DNA of 64,000 nt, from assembly GCA_947175325.1 (NCBI GenBank), contig CAMWME010000003.1, positions 100,770 to 164,769 of the forward strand, read 5' to 3'. Positions within the stretch are counted from its first letter, which is position 1. Every line of letters begins with the position of its first letter. The DNA is from an uncultured Clostridia bacterium (GTDB lineage Bacteria; Bacillota; Clostridia; Christensenellales; Borkfalkiaceae). The notes below the pieces were generated by a model. That model did no database searches. It was not told where the DNA came from and worked only from the letters and a program-made list of their open reading frames with translations. The position numbers and the translations under genes are program-made. Below are positions 40,978 through 49,109 of the stretch, in pieces.

Positions 40978-42480
40978 TTATATATACAATACAAGTTCTG
41001 TTCTCTGCGTATAAGGTTTAGTATTCGCCCATTTGTAAGTTATCATTTCAATAGTTTCCGAATAAAAAATTAGCCCCGACTGTTCGTCGTCGGGACTAAT
41101 TCTAATGGGGCTATTAAATTGTATTTTAATTTTATCGTCATATAAAACTACTTGCTTTATAAGGTAGGTAATAAGCGTTTTCGGCTCGTGTAACATTTGC
41201 TCGTAAAACTCTCTGATGTCGCTTTCTTTAAACTGTACGGCTTGTTTACTGCGCTCTATGAGTATCTGTCTTTCTAATAGTTCTTGTTGCTGTTCAAGCT
41301 CTTTTAAACGCTTACTTGTTGCATTAGTTATAATACCACGCTCAACGGCATTAACCATATTGTTTATAGCCGTTTCAACCTGCTTTTGCTGTCTTGTTAA
41401 AACCTTTAAAACGGAATTTTCTTTTAACTGCATTTCTTGTATTCGCAAAAGTCCCTTTACAATATAGGTCATATTATCGGGGTTGCTTAATTCTTCAACG
41501 GCGGTATTGATAACAATATCTTCAATGACTTCCTTGCGTATCATACCTTTGTTGCAATCATTTATGCGCTTTTTTCGTCCGTTGCATTTGTAGTAATAAA
41601 TTTTCGTGCCGTTCTTGGTTGTACCGCTTTCGCCGTGCATAGGCTGTCCGCAATTTCCGCATATCAATTTTTGCCGTAATAGAAAATCAATGTGTACGCT
41701 CTTTTTGCCGTACTTATTATTAGTAACTTTCGCACGGACTTTTTCGTATATGTCGGTAGGAACGATTTGCGGATACATATTGTCAATTACTTCTTCGCCG
41801 TGTTTATATACGCCCGAATACTTTTCATTACGCAAAATATTGTAAACGCTGTTTTTAACAAACGGCTTGCCTTTATATAAAATTCCTTTGTCGGTTAAGT
41901 CTTTGATTATATCTCTTACAAATACGCCGTTTGCATATTGCTTGTACATATAGCGGACTACTTCGGCATCGTTCTCGTCAACTACGATTTTCCGTCCGTC
42001 AATTTTGTAACCGTACAATACCGCACCGCCTTGATAGAAGCCTTTGCGCCGTGTTTCTTTCATTCCACGACTAACCTTTTGTGCAAGCTCGGCTGAATAG
42101 TATTGGTTCATACCTTCAAGTAAACTTTCAAGTATAATTCCTTCGGGTGTGTCGGGTATGTTTTCCATAGCGGAAAGCACCTTAACACCGTTATCTCTTA
42201 AAGTCTTTTTATGTATTGCTGTTTCGTACTTATTACGGCTAAAACGGTCTAACTTATATACAAGCACATAATCCCATTCTTTACGGTTGCTGTCTTTAAG
42301 CATTTTTTGAAAGTCTGGTCTGTTATCGTTAGTACCCGTCATAGCTCTGTCAATGTAGGTGTTGAGTATGAGAATATTGTTCCGCTGTGCGTATTCTTCA
42401 CATACCCGAAGTTGTCCGTCTATGGACTGTTCTGTTTGGTTATCGCAAGAGTATCTTGCATAGATAACTGCTGTTTTCAT
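40978..42480 (-). CDS. large serine recombinase
   Basis: 500 aa. The resolvase domain has VIYARYSCDNQTEQSIDGQL with the catalytic Ser near residue 11, and YKLDRFSRNKYE. The recombinase domain spans about 150-260. A zinc ribbon shows CGNCGQPMHG and a later CNGRKKRINDC, and a long coiled coil lies near 370-430. It should integrate and excise the element. The start follows a GGAG-like site. Confidence 0.92.
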   Translation of the reverse strand: MKTAVIYARYSCDNQTEQSIDGQLRVCEEYAQRNNILILNTYIDRAMTGTNDNRPDFQKMLKDSNRKEWDYVLVYKLDRFSRNKYETAIHKKTLRDNGVKVLSAMENIPDTPEGIILESLLEGMNQYYSAELAQKVSRGMKETRRKGFYQGGAVLYGYKIDGRKIVVDENDAEVVRYMYKQYANGVFVRDIIKDLTDKGILYKGKPFVKNSVYNILRNEKYSGVYKHGEEVIDNMYPQIVPTDIYEKVRAKVTNNKYGKKSVHIDFLLRQKLICGNCGQPMHGESGTTKNGTKIYYYKCNGRKKRINDCNKGMIRKEVIEDIVINTAVEELSNPDNMTYIVKGLLRIQEMQLKENSVLKVLTRQQKQVETAINNMVNAVERGIITNATSKRLKELEQQQELLERQILIERSKQAVQFKESDIREFYEQMLHEPKTLITYLIKQVVLYDDKIKIQFNSPIRISPDDEQSGLIFYSETIEMITYKWANTKPYTQRTELVLYI

Positions 42481-42575
42481 AGTTTTTTAAACTCCTTTTA
42501 AAATAGATTTTTTATTTTGTCTTTCGACAAGGGGCGAACAAACGAAAACGCAAAAATCAAGTGTATTCGTTGGCT

Positions 42576-42630
42576 GTGTTTTCTCTGCTGCAAGGGCTAC
42601 GAAAGTAGTGCATTTTACCCTTGCAACAGA
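42576..42630. other. long hairpin between Rep and recombinase genes
   Basis: TCTCTGCTGCAAGGG pairs with CCCTTGCAACAGAG with one mismatch. It could be a terminator for Rep or part of a replication origin. Confidence 0.55.
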
Positions 42631-42672
42631 GTGCGTTTCCGTTTACGCTCCGCCCGTCGATAGACAAAATAT

Positions 42673-43584
42673 TTAATTGGCTTTGGGCATTTGCTCTATA
42701 ACTTCGGGACTTACTTTGCCCATAAGTACGCCCTCGTCTATACATTCAAAATTGTCAAATAGTAGTAACTTCTTTTCGTCCACACCAAAACCGCAAGCTA
42801 TATCTTCGTCCAAAATATCACTTTTGAAATAGGTAGGTAGTTTACCGCCGTAAACAAGTTTTTCGCCCGATTTTTCAATATATTTAAGTAGGTATTTAAC
42901 CGACTGCGATATATCGTTCGGAATATCTATTGCCTTGAAATCGTTGCGCCCGAACTCTTTTAAAAAGTGGGTATTTTGGTAGGTTGTCTGCATACGGTGG
43001 CTTTTAGTGCTGTAATCTTTAACTTCTACAATTTCGCCTATCATTTGCGGTATATAGAAAATGCCGTGAAAGTGTAGGCGTTGTTTCTCTGGACTGCGTT
43101 CCCATACGCCGATATATTTCCAACCGTTGCGGTTTACTGCGTGTTTGAGTGCGTTCCGCAACTTCTTTTTGAATTGCGCTTCGTCAAGTTTTGTATCGTC
43201 GTAGGTAAAGGTTACAAAATAATTCCATTCCTTTTGTAAATGCACTTTGCGCCATAATCTTGTATAGCGTTTATAAGCGTTGTTTTTCTTGCGCTCGATA
43301 TTGCTTTCTACAAATTCTTTTACTTGCTCGGCGGTCTTAAACTCGGCTTTCAGCTTATCGGCAATATACTTTTTCCGTTCTCGCTTGGGTAGGCTTTGGC
43401 TCTCTTTGTACGCCGTTTCAAATTTGTCTTTCGGTGTAGTAGGTGGTGTTCTGTCCGTCTTTTGTGTAGTAGTGGGTTTGGGTTTTGGCTTTTTCCGTTT
43501 CCGCTGTTTGCTCGGAAAGTTTTCGGGTGGAATAGCGATATAATGTCCGCCGTCTGAATACACTTTTGTTCCTATATATGGCAT
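42673..43584 (-). CDS. HUH-type rolling-circle Rep protein
   Basis: 303 aa. A basic Pro/Lys/Thr-rich N-terminal region precedes the nuclease core: YFVTFTYDDTKLDE (motif 1), QRLHFHGIFYIP (HUH metal site, motif 2) and VKYLLKYIEKSGEK (Tyr and Lys of motif 3). Such proteins nick one strand and start rolling-circle replication of small plasmids, ssDNA phages and integrative elements. GGGGG lies upstream of the ATG. The gene follows a 47-aa gene by 13 nt. Confidence 0.88.
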   Translation of the reverse strand: MPYIGTKVYSDGGHYIAIPPENFPSKQRKRKKPKPKPTTTQKTDRTPPTTPKDKFETAYKESQSLPKRERKKYIADKLKAEFKTAEQVKEFVESNIERKKNNAYKRYTRLWRKVHLQKEWNYFVTFTYDDTKLDEAQFKKKLRNALKHAVNRNGWKYIGVWERSPEKQRLHFHGIFYIPQMIGEIVEVKDYSTKSHRMQTTYQNTHFLKEFGRNDFKAIDIPNDISQSVKYLLKYIEKSGEKLVYGGKLPTYFKSDILDEDIACGFGVDEKKLLLFDNFECIDEGVLMGKVSPEVIEQMPKAN

Positions 43585-43597
43585 TACATTTTCCCCC

Positions 43598-43741
43598 TTA
43601 ATTTCCGTGCTGTTGTTTCAGCTCTTTAAGCCTTGCTAAAAGCGTTTCAAAAAAAGCTGTGCGCTCGCTTTCGGTCAACGCCCGAATGTCGGGTTTTCCG
43701 ATAGTGATTACTTCTAATTGTTGTGTCTTGTTTCCCTGCAA
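43598..43741 (-). CDS. 47-aa protein upstream of Rep, TTG start
   Basis: Found by reading the gap. TTG at 43741 has GGAGG 8 nt upstream. The product starts MQGNKTQQLEVITIGKPDIR and ends in an amphipathic helix (FFETLLARLKELKQQHG). It probably helps replication or mobilisation, but no function is known. Confidence 0.6.
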   Translation of the reverse strand: MQGNKTQQLEVITIGKPDIRALTESERTAFFETLLARLKELKQQHGN

Positions 43742-43774
43742 ATTTCTGTCCTCCAAATCGAAAAAATTTGCACG

Positions 43775-43836
43775 AAAAAAGGGCGATGTACAAAATCTTA
43801 CGAGAACTTAATCTCATAAAACTTTGTACATCGCCC
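43775..43836 (-). terminator. intrinsic terminator inside the Rep leader, candidate attenuator
   Basis: The arms GGGCGATGTACAAA (43836-43823) and TTTGTACATCGCCC (43794-43781) are perfect and are followed on the minus strand by TTTTTT. It lies about 200 nt after the promoter and 34 nt before the 47-aa gene, so it must be read through for Rep expression. A GTG-started short frame (43886, SCVLIREKIAHSYSTGD) runs into the hairpin and could control it. Confidence 0.65.
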
Positions 43837-44041
43837 GTTGAATAAGAGTGTGCTATCTTCTCTCTTATTAAAACGCAACTCTGCACCTTTTCTTTGTGTT
43901 GGGGGTGAGCCGGCTTTTCACTTAATCGCTACTTCGCACCTTAAACTATACTCTGGTATGCTGTTTTAGCTGCACAATAGATTTCCTATTGACGCAGTCC
44001 CGATATTAAATTGTAACCGCACTTTTTGCGTGCGTGCAAGT
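43837..44041 (-). other. untranslated leader of the Rep operon
   Basis: About 200 nt between promoter and leader terminator. It contains a 10-nt inverted repeat (AATAAGAG.../CTCTTATT, about 43841-43868) and GC-rich GTGAGCCGGCTTTTCAC (43905-43921). No protein gene other than a possible leader peptide is seen. Confidence 0.5.
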
Positions 44042-44070
44042 ATTATATAACGCAAAAAGAATAAAGTCAA
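44042..44070 (-). promoter_or_regulatory. promoter of the Rep operon
   Basis: Minus-strand TTGACT (44070-44065), 17-nt spacer, TATAAT (44047-44042). Confidence 0.8.
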
Positions 44071-44253
44071 ACATTTGTTTACATAATTTTTTAAATTTTT
44101 TTGCTTTTTGCCTTGCGAAAAACAGTTTACACCGCCGAACGCTGAAAATTATGACAGTATAAGGGGAATTTTGAAAAGCGTTGTCGCAAGTGTGAAAAGC
44201 TGGGCGCACCGCCGTTAAAAGAAAAAACAACCCTATACTAAAAAGTATAAGGT

Positions 44254-44333
44254 TATGAATTACGCCGCCGCACGAAGAAGGGGGCGATTTGCAAGCGGTT
44301 TAGCGCAAACGCCCCTTTCGTGCGGCATTCATA
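44254..44333. repeat. 80-bp imperfect palindrome
   Basis: The arms TATGAATTACGCCGCCGCAC... and ...CGTGCGGCATTCATA pair over most of their length, with GGGGCG/CGCCCC inside. It is non-coding. It may be an origin of single-strand replication or a terminator pair. Confidence 0.7.
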
Positions 44334-44361
44334 GCTTTCTTTTTATTTGGTTGTTTTCTTT

Positions 44362-44422
44362 TGTGGCGGGTGCTTGAACGCGCGGCGTAGCCGCGCGCTC
44401 GTTTATTCAAGCACCCGCCACA
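44362..44422. repeat. 61-bp near-perfect cruciform
   Basis: The arms TGTGGCGGGTGCTTGAA (44362-44378) and its complement (44406-44422) are perfect, with an inner CGCGCGGC/GCCGCGCG stem. A partial copy of one arm with flank lies at 49049-49082. Confidence 0.75.
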
Positions 44423-44435
44423 GTGCCATAAATTA

Positions 44436-46322
44436 TTAAAGTGAAAGTATCTTCTCTATAACCTTTTTTGAATTATAGATATAATTACTTCTAAAATCTA
44501 ATTCACCTTCAAATTCCGTATTTGAAACTATTTTACTTTCTTGTCCTATAATTTTCCCATTTTCGTCGAAATGTAAAATTAAAAAATTATAAAACCGCCA
44601 ACCTCGCATATATTCTTCTTTAAAAAGTAATTGATAAATTATTAATGTACTATTTTGAATATTGTTAAATAATTCTTCTGTTATCAAAAAATTAAAATTT
44701 TTTATTTCTCCTTGTTGTATAATAATATCTCTATAATTGTACTGAAAATAACAATAATTATAACTTTTAATCTTGCTATGGTTAGTCCAAAATGCGCCAA
44801 CTGTTTCGGTGCTAAAAGGGAAAGCACTTTTATTTATAAATGAAAGCTCTAAAACTGATTTGAGAGCTTTTTCCACCCAACCTATTCCGCAGTCATAATA
44901 TCGATAAATTTTGTTTTTTGTTCTAATTGCTTTCTGCCTTATACTTTTATTTTCACATTTCAAAATTGGCAACTCGTAACCCTTTCTATATAAACAGCGT
45001 GAACCCATATTACAAAATGATAGCTTTGAAAATGGACAGCATTCCACTTGATTACAATCATAACTATTGTAGAAAGTATTGCATTTAAATATTTTATTAC
45101 GAACACTTATCTTTTCAAATAATGTTTTCGGTCTAATTTTAAAACTTTGATTAAATGAACAAGTAAAAAATATTGGTATATTGCAATCGCTATTTATGTA
45201 TTCTGGTTTTAAAATGCCATTTTTTTCTTTATCCCAAAACTTACCTATGCAAGTATCTTTTATACTGTTTTCTATGGGCTTATTGTAGAATAAGGCAAAA
45301 ACAGAGTTTTTATTTTGTATAAAATCTTCGTATGCAAGTTTAGCATAGCCTATGTTGTTCGTTCTATAATTAATTTCATTTAAAACTTTATTTATTGTTT
45401 CTACAAATTCTCTTTCATTAGTAGAATTATATGGACATTGGTTGATAATAAAATCTTTTACATTTAAATCGGGTAAGCCATTCTCTCTAATTCTTATCAG
45501 ATAAACACCGTTTTCAAATAAAACATTACTTTTATAAGTATCAGTTTCAGCTTTATTTTTGTGCCAAAATAGACCGTCATATTCTATGCCTATATTGTAA
45601 GTTGGAATATAAATATCAATTTCAAGAACTTCGCCGTCGGCAGTTATAAAATTGGCTCGATTTATAGCGGACGAATATTCCTTTTTTATATAATAAAATA
45701 ATGCTTGTTCGGGGAAAGAGCTATGTGTTTTATCTTCTTTTGCAAATACATAGGGGGCAAGTTGATAGCTATTGCCCTCATTGTCTTTCCACCAAAATTT
45801 TTCCGTGCTCATTTGGGAAATTTTATAAGGGTCGATGCCTGCGTTTTTATCAAAGTCCCAAAATTCTATTATTTCTTCGGTAAGAGGTTTTATGATTTGA
45901 GGTTCTTTATTCCTCACTCTGCAACCGCAACTTACAATGTCTCCGTGCTTTAAGTTTCGATAATCTGCTTCAACTGTGTTGCCACAATCGCATTTACATT
46001 TAGCGTGCAATGTGCGTATTCCTTTTGAATTATGCTTGTATAGAAAATCTAAAACTGTCAGTCTGCCAAGTTTCTGTCCAACGACTTCTTTGACATAAAA
46101 AGGTATTTCATCGGTGGTCTGATACCATTCTTTAAGTTCGTCATATGAGCCAAAAAAGAAATTTTCTTTGCACCACGGATAAGAGGTGTATTTCCTCATA
46201 CATATTCCATAAGGCTTTTCGTAAAAAAGCAAAGCAAACTCATTTATATCTTGAAAAATATTAAAATCTTTAATTTTATTCCATTCTTTTAATAGCTTGC
46301 GGTTTTTCAAATCTACTTGCAT
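44436..46322 (-). CDS. zinc-ribbon and VSR-like nuclease protein
   Basis: 628 aa. Near residues 85-135, GQKLGRLTVLDFLY...CKCDCGNTVEADYRNLKHGDIVSCGC is the zinc ribbon often found in phage and homing-endonuclease proteins. SSFPEQALFYYIKKEY, then EIDIYIPTYNIGIEYDGLFWHKNK and LIRIREN form a VSR-like endonuclease core (about 205-285). The C-terminal part has further Cys pairs and repeats the FFTCSFNQSFKI style. It is AT-rich cargo on the integrative element. It could be a homing or defence nuclease. Not matched to a named system. Confidence 0.65.
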   Translation of the reverse strand: MQVDLKNRKLLKEWNKIKDFNIFQDINEFALLFYEKPYGICMRKYTSYPWCKENFFFGSYDELKEWYQTTDEIPFYVKEVVGQKLGRLTVLDFLYKHNSKGIRTLHAKCKCDCGNTVEADYRNLKHGDIVSCGCRVRNKEPQIIKPLTEEIIEFWDFDKNAGIDPYKISQMSTEKFWWKDNEGNSYQLAPYVFAKEDKTHSSFPEQALFYYIKKEYSSAINRANFITADGEVLEIDIYIPTYNIGIEYDGLFWHKNKAETDTYKSNVLFENGVYLIRIRENGLPDLNVKDFIINQCPYNSTNEREFVETINKVLNEINYRTNNIGYAKLAYEDFIQNKNSVFALFYNKPIENSIKDTCIGKFWDKEKNGILKPEYINSDCNIPIFFTCSFNQSFKIRPKTLFEKISVRNKIFKCNTFYNSYDCNQVECCPFSKLSFCNMGSRCLYRKGYELPILKCENKSIRQKAIRTKNKIYRYYDCGIGWVEKALKSVLELSFINKSAFPFSTETVGAFWTNHSKIKSYNYCYFQYNYRDIIIQQGEIKNFNFLITEELFNNIQNSTLIIYQLLFKEEYMRGWRFYNFLILHFDENGKIIGQESKIVSNTEFEGELDFRSNYIYNSKKVIEKILSL

Positions 46323-46467
46323 ATAGTTCTTCCTAAAAGTATCACATTTTATTTAAAATATTTTATCATAAAGTATCAATTAGAGCAAGTTGCTAAATGC
46401 TTTTAACTCGTTTTGATTAATACCGTTCTGTTTATAAATAAAATGATTAAACAATTTAGGGTTGCAA

Positions 46468-47262
46468 ATGAAAGTTATTAAGTTTAACAATAATCACGAA
46501 ATGTTTCTATATGGTGAAGATATTGAACAGCAATATTTACAATTTTCTTCCGATATGGATAACTTCAATATTTGTGATAATTTAATTCAAACTTATATTG
46601 AAAACAAAATGCTATACTGCGATGTTATTAATTGTTTAAATAGCATTAGTGGCGAATTAAGCCCATATGCATTTAATCAACCATATAGTAAATTAAAAAA
46701 AGCTATAAATGCTTATTTAAGTAATCTGCAACCTTTTTTAAGTGCCATCGGTAAAAATTTTGATAAAGAAGCATTGGACAACATAACTCATAATGTATAT
46801 GATAATCATAAAGAATATCAATTTTGTTATGAGTTAAGGAATGTATTACAGCATAAAGGGTTTAATATTCATATATCTATCGAAAATGATACAAAATTAA
46901 AAATTTATATTGACAAAAATGAGTTGTTAGAAGATTTTAATATTAAAGCCAAAACAAAAGAATTATTAAAGAGTTATTTAGAACAAATCGAGTTAATGAA
47001 CGAACTTGACGGTTTTTATAATGCTCAATGTGAAATATTACAAAAAGCATATCTTGAACTGTATGATAATGACGCACATAAACGCTTGTTAGATTTTCAT
47101 ATACATAATGCTGATACACAATTTTTATATGTCGGCGATTATCAAAGCGGAATAAATGACGAAGGGAAAGAAACATTAAATGTGCAGTTTTTGCATTTTG
47201 ATAGAAATAAAATATTAGATAACATAAGATTTTACGCAAATAGTAAGCAATTAAATTATTAA
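46468..47262 (+). CDS. HEPN-like protein, possible RNase toxin
   Basis: 264 aa from ATG 46468 (AGGG 6 nt upstream). It is helical and AT-rich. CYELRNVLQHKGFNI contains R-x4-H, the RNase signature of HEPN domains. The C-terminal part has a helical LELYDNDAHKRLLDFHIHN segment. The first residues (MKVIKFN) resemble those of the next gene (MKVINFN), 7 nt away. The HEPN call rests on one motif, so it is tentative. Confidence 0.5.
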   Translation: MKVIKFNNNHEMFLYGEDIEQQYLQFSSDMDNFNICDNLIQTYIENKMLYCDVINCLNSISGELSPYAFNQPYSKLKKAINAYLSNLQPFLSAIGKNFDKEALDNITHNVYDNHKEYQFCYELRNVLQHKGFNIHISIENDTKLKIYIDKNELLEDFNIKAKTKELLKSYLEQIELMNELDGFYNAQCEILQKAYLELYDNDAHKRLLDFHIHNADTQFLYVGDYQSGINDEGKETLNVQFLHFDRNKILDNIRFYANSKQLNY

Positions 47263-47269
47263 TTCACAT

Positions 47270-47773
47270 ATGAAAGTAATTAATTTTAACCCATTAGGAA
47301 AAACCTTTAATTTCAGATTAACCGAAAATACTTGTAGCCGTTGTAAAACGGGCATTTGTCCGTTAGATTTAAAACCTATATGTGAAATTGAAAATTTTAC
47401 CTATGTCGGCAATTACATACAAAGAGGGTCTGCGGAATACTGTTTAGATTTAGGGAAAAAGATTTTAAATCAGTCTTTATACGCAGTTACTAAAATTCAA
47501 GTTTATTATTATAAAGACTGCAACCATTACGATTTTAATGACGGACAACATAGAACTTGCGTTACTGCTCATTTAATGCAAAAAAATGTTAATATAGAAT
47601 TGCCCGTTAAATATTACGAAATTAAAGGGAAATGTCCTTATTGTAAAAATAAAGAGAAACACACGCTTCAATTCAATCATTTGGGGCTATTTATTAGACA
47701 ACTTTATGATGAAGGACAAGAAAATGAAGATTGCGGTTTTTTATATGCTTTTGAAGAAAAAGACGAGTTATAA
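47270..47773 (+). CDS. ParB-like / zinc-binding protein
   Basis: 167 aa. DFNDGQHRTCVTAHLMQK matches the ParB/Srx-type nucleotide-binding motif (DGxHR). CSRCKTGICPL and GKCPYCKNKEKH look like zinc sites. It directly follows the HEPN-like gene and probably works with it. A hairpin terminator follows. No function is assigned. Confidence 0.55.
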   Translation: MKVINFNPLGKTFNFRLTENTCSRCKTGICPLDLKPICEIENFTYVGNYIQRGSAEYCLDLGKKILNQSLYAVTKIQVYYYKDCNHYDFNDGQHRTCVTAHLMQKNVNIELPVKYYEIKGKCPYCKNKEKHTLQFNHLGLFIRQLYDEGQENEDCGFLYAFEEKDEL

Positions 47774-47802
47774 CAACTCGCCTTTTTTGTAATTAAAAAC
47801 AC

Positions 47803-47838
47803 AACCTTACTCGATAGTATTCGAATAAGGTTGTGTGT
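47803..47838 (+). terminator. hairpin after the ParB-like gene
   Basis: ACACAACCTTA pairs with TAAGGTTGTGT. Its loop (CTCGATAGTATTCGAA) resembles the complement of the hairpin at 40718-40757. Confidence 0.65.
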
Positions 47839-47849
47839 GGTGCACCATT
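47839..47849 (+). repeat. right attachment repeat
   Basis: GGTGCACCATT, direct repeat of 40704-40714, the tRNA-Lys(CTT) 3' end. Confidence 0.55.
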
Positions 47850-47870
47850 ACGGGCGTATAAGAACACCCA

Positions 47871-47910
47871 AACGAAAAAGAAACCGAAAATTCGGTTTCT
47901 TTTTCGTTTA
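47871..47910. terminator. intrinsic terminator of the small kinase gene
   Basis: AAACGAAAAAGAAACCGAA pairs with TTCGGTTTCTTTTTCGTTT, a perfect long stem next to the minus-strand stop. Confidence 0.8.
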
Positions 47911-47915
47911 CATTA

Positions 47916-48425
47916 TCATAACTCAATATCAATTTTGTAGTTTTTATCAATCAAAATATATTCCAATCCGTATTCTTCGCATTTTTGTAAATTTTTCCTA
48001 TTGTCCGCTATCAACTCGGCTCTATTTACGTCGGTTATAATACGCTTTTCAATAACACTCTCGAATTTTAAAATATCTGAAAAGTTGTTTTCAATATATT
48101 CGGCAGACATAATAAGGCAATAAAATTTGATTTCGTGCAAGTATCTTTCGTCAAAATCTTTCTGCCAAGCAAACGGAATATAACACCCCTCAATAATAAG
48201 GTTTTGCTTGTTCTCTATTGCCGTCTTTATCATTTCCTTTACAATCGACCAAAGATACGGCGTAAGTTTTTCATCATCGTTTACCGAAAGCGAAGTTTTA
48301 CCGCTTCTTAAGAGCCCCATTTTTAAATGGTCAATAGAAAAATACGGGATTTTATATTTTTCCATAAGCCGTTGCGATAAAGCAGTTTTGCCCGTATGCG
48401 TTGTCCCCGAAATTAAAATTACCAT
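47916..48425 (-). CDS. small P-loop kinase-like protein
   Basis: 169 aa. The P-loop is GTTHTGKT near residue 8. FSIDHLKMGLLRSG and LIIEGCYIPFAW fit the nucleotide-kinase/zeta-toxin-like superfamily, in which the Asp of SIDHL binds substrate. The substrate is unknown. It is AT-rich. It starts 18 nt after the HIT-like gene stop, so they are probably co-transcribed. Confidence 0.75.
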   Translation of the reverse strand: MVILISGTTHTGKTALSQRLMEKYKIPYFSIDHLKMGLLRSGKTSLSVNDDEKLTPYLWSIVKEMIKTAIENKQNLIIEGCYIPFAWQKDFDERYLHEIKFYCLIMSAEYIENNFSDILKFESVIEKRIITDVNRAELIADNRKNLQKCEEYGLEYILIDKNYKIDIEL

Positions 48426-48443
48426 ATTAGTGAATATCCTTAT

Positions 48444-48935
48444 TCAAAGTTTATTCATTTCTTTTTTTAGATTTTGTAAAGTCGTTTTAATTTGTTTTAA
48501 ATTTTCTTTCGTGTTCAGATTTTCTTTTGCATAATTAAAACCGCGGTTTAGGTTTCCTATTATCGTTCCTCTTTCGTCTTCCATCCACTTATATCTCGGC
48601 AATATTTGCAAATGGAAATGCCCCTCTTTATATTCCGCAACGTATATATTGAAATATTCGCATACCCCCAAGCGTTTAAGCGCCTTTTGCGTTTTAAAAA
48701 CCAATTCAGCCAGCTCCGCTCTTTCTTCGGAAGTAAGCCCGTCATACGTAACCACGTGCCTTTTTGCAGATATTACAACGAACCCGTTTATCGGTCGGGA
48801 AAAATCTTGCGTAACGGTAAAGTTTTTCGACTCAAATATTATTCCGCCATAGGGTTGAACTTTTTTAGAGTTTATTGCACACGAAAGGCATTCGCCGTAT
48901 TCCCACTCTTTCCCTTCTAAATCTTTAATTCTCAT
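48444..48935 (-). CDS. HIT-like nucleotide-binding protein
   Basis: 163 aa from ATG 48935 (AAGG upstream). CLSCAINSKKV and GGIIFESKNFTVTQDF start the fold, and EGHFHLQILPRYKW is the H-x-H-x-Q form of the histidine triad, as in GalT-like and DcpS-like branches. It probably hydrolyses or transfers a nucleotide group. An upstream TTG at 48953 is possible but less likely. Confidence 0.75.
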   Translation of the reverse strand: MRIKDLEGKEWEYGECLSCAINSKKVQPYGGIIFESKNFTVTQDFSRPINGFVVISAKRHVVTYDGLTSEERAELAELVFKTQKALKRLGVCEYFNIYVAEYKEGHFHLQILPRYKWMEDERGTIIGNLNRGFNYAKENLNTKENLKQIKTTLQNLKKEMNKL

Positions 48936-48953
48936 TTCAACCTTAACCTTCAA

Positions 48954-49109
48954 AAAGACATAAAATTATATTTTTAATAATTACATTGTATCACGCAGTA
49001 TTCGCTAATGCAAGTTGCATAGGCTTAATACGCATTTATAATCGTATTTGCCACTGTGGCTGGTGCTTGAATAAACGAGCGCATTTATGCCACGCCGCCC
49101 TACAACCAA
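48954..49109. other. non-coding spacer containing a cruciform-arm copy
   Basis: It holds CACTGTGGCTGGTGCTTGAA followed by TAAACGAGCGC (49052-49082). This matches the complement of 44396-44425 with one or two changes. Nothing else is seen. Confidence 0.6.

Larger units (their letters stand above)
40713..47849. mobile_element. probable integrative element at tRNA-Lys(CTT), 7.1 kb
   Basis: Direct repeats GGTGCACCATT bound a stretch that holds a large serine recombinase, a HUH Rep, hairpin-rich non-coding DNA and AT-rich cargo genes, with no housekeeping gene inside. Related terminal hairpins occur at both ends in opposite orientation. The direct repeat is only 11 bp, so the exact right end is uncertain; AT-rich sequence goes on to about 49.0 kb. 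Confidence 0.6.

Noticed and set aside
43647..43886. 79-aa protein across the Rep leader
   Set aside because: The frame runs through the leader terminator and overlaps the 47-aa gene in another frame; at most its beginning may be a leader peptide.
46943..47239. Antisense 98-aa frame in the HEPN-like gene
   Set aside because: It is AT-rich shadow sequence without a start site; the plus-strand frame is longer and has a ribosome site.
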